Assembly (NCBI GenBank): GCA_963791945.1
Contig: CAWBUD010000003.1
Coordinates: 62,001 to 126,000, forward strand
Direction: 5' to 3'
DNA from: PALSA-1003 sp963791945
GTDB taxonomy: Bacteria; Pseudomonadota; Gammaproteobacteria; Burkholderiales; Casimicrobiaceae
DNA length: 64,000 nucleotides
Part shown: positions 63,265 through 64,000 of the stretch, in pieces
Layout of the letters: each line of letters starts with the position of its first letter
How positions within the stretch are numbered: the first letter of the stretch is position 1
Program-made: the position numbers and the translations under genes
Notes under the pieces: generated by a model
Database searches by the model: none
What the model was told of the DNA's origin: nothing
Seen by the model: only the letters and a program-made list of their open reading frames with translations

Positions 63265-64000
63265 ATGATCCGAGCGCCATACACGCCTGGGCGCGACTCC
63301 GCCGAGGGCTTCTCCGCTTCGGCGCTTCCGCCCTATATCGCCCTGGTCGTGCTTGGCTTCCTCATGGCGGCTTATACGGCCGGCTACGCGTGGAGTACGC
63401 CCAGCGCGGACACCGCGGACGAGCTGCTGCGCGCGTACGAGATCCGGCACGCAGTCGCCTATCCGCTCGAAGGCCCCTTTCTCGGCGGCGCGTTGCATCT
63501 CGGGCCCGTGTGGTGGTACCTGACGGCGCTGCCCCTGTGGCTGTCGCACCGCTGGCTCGCCGTCGCGCTGTTCATCGGCTTCGTGTGCAGCCTCAAGTTT
63601 CCCCTGGCGTATTTCTGCGGGCGCAGGCTGCTCGATCCGGTGTTCGGACTGCTCTGGGCGGCCGCGATGTTCGTACCGGGATGGCCTAGCCTCGAGCCGC
63701 TGGTCTTTCTCAATCCGAACGCCGTCGCCGCGGCTGCACTGCTCGTGCTGCTGGTCGCGCTGCGCAGCGTAGACCCCGAACGGGAATGGCCGGCGTTCGC
63801 CGCGCTGGGACTCTGCCTCGCCGTGGCTATTCACGTGCATCCCACCGCCGCGCCGGTCTTCCTCCTGCTCGCGCCCGTGCTCTGGACGCGCTATCGCCGG
63901 CGGAGCGGCCTCGCCGCTCCGCTTGTCGCGCTCGCCGCGGGCTTCATCGCTCCTTTCTTGCCCTACGTCGTGAGTGAAGTGCGCGGCGGATTCGGCGACT
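63265..64000 (+). CDS. GT39-like polytopic membrane protein (glycosyltransferase), 3'-partial
   Basis: ATG 63265 opens a frame that runs to the end of the window (245 codons). It has an N-terminal helix (IALVVLGFLMAAYTAGYAW), an acidic first periplasmic loop (SADTADELLRAYEIRH), then GALHLGPVWWYLTALPLWLS, as in PMT/ArnT-type (GT39/GT83) enzymes with the catalytic Asp in the first loop, and further helices (FAALGLCLAVAIHVHPTAAP). It probably transfers a lipid-linked sugar at the cell envelope. The C-terminal half is not visible, so the family call is moderate. Confidence 0.7.
   Translation, partial: MIRAPYTPGRDSAEGFSASALPPYIALVVLGFLMAAYTAGYAWSTPSADTADELLRAYEIRHAVAYPLEGPFLGGALHLGPVWWYLTALPLWLSHRWLAVALFIGFVCSLKFPLAYFCGRRLLDPVFGLLWAAAMFVPGWPSLEPLVFLNPNAVAAAALLVLLVALRSVDPEREWPAFAALGLCLAVAIHVHPTAAPVFLLLAPVLWTRYRRRSGLAAPLVALAAGFIAPFLPYVVSEVRGGFGD

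Overview
The window looks like a GC-rich betaproteobacterial chromosome. The evidence is the gene order tpiA-secG-tRNA-Leu-nuoABCDEFGHIJKLMN, the lutABC and pgsA/uvrC genes, pfam04392-type substrate-binding proteins and the overall protein style. It divides into two parts at an intact tRNA-Asn gene (31197-31272, minus strand).

Left of the tRNA (1-31196) is accessory DNA. Three identical 51-bp copies of the tRNA-Asn 3' end (854-904, 12802-12852, and inside the intact gene at 31197-31247), all in one orientation, look like attachment-site scars of one composite or two tandem genomic islands. No integrase is visible. The segment 905-12801 is decayed: a higBA toxin-antitoxin pair, a nitrate-reductase-associated/ACR3 arsenite-transporter remnant, an ECF sigma factor with a DGC-domain zinc-binding protein and a SHOCT peptide, a frameshifted transposase, two damaged substrate-binding protein genes, a three-GAF histidine kinase, an IS1182-type element and a damaged thioesterase. 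IS481-type elements lie 9-10 bp from two of the three tRNA-Asn copies.

The segment 12853-31196 carries mostly intact sulfur, thiol and redox genes. These include two SAM methyltransferases, a DsrE protein divergent from an ArsR-rhodanese fusion with an exact FNR-type box between them, a persulfide-dioxygenase-like MBL protein, and a translationally coupled run of cysteine desulfurase, methyltransferase, MFS transporter and nucleoside phosphorylase. Next come a DoxX/FMN-reductase/VOC operon, a DsbD/cytochrome b/sulfite-oxidase-like operon, a secreted MXKDX-repeat protein, and a divergent DUF1223 // sigma-NrsF pair. Both divergent promoters match GTAACC-N16-CGAA exactly.

Right of the tRNA (31273-64000) is core genome: pgsA, uvrC, a family-5 uracil-DNA glycosylase, an alpha/beta hydrolase, a seven-PAS GGDEF-EAL protein, an NhaD/ArsB-type permease, small secreted proteins, a lut operon with an aminotransferase inserted between lutB and lutC, and the whole Complex I operon (nuoA-N). 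The operon carries an unusual cupin gene and a deleted cupin remnant between nuoD and nuoE, and a duplicated nuoD 5' end with hairpins between nuoC and nuoD. tRNA-Leu, secG, tpiA and the start of a GT39-like membrane protein close the window.
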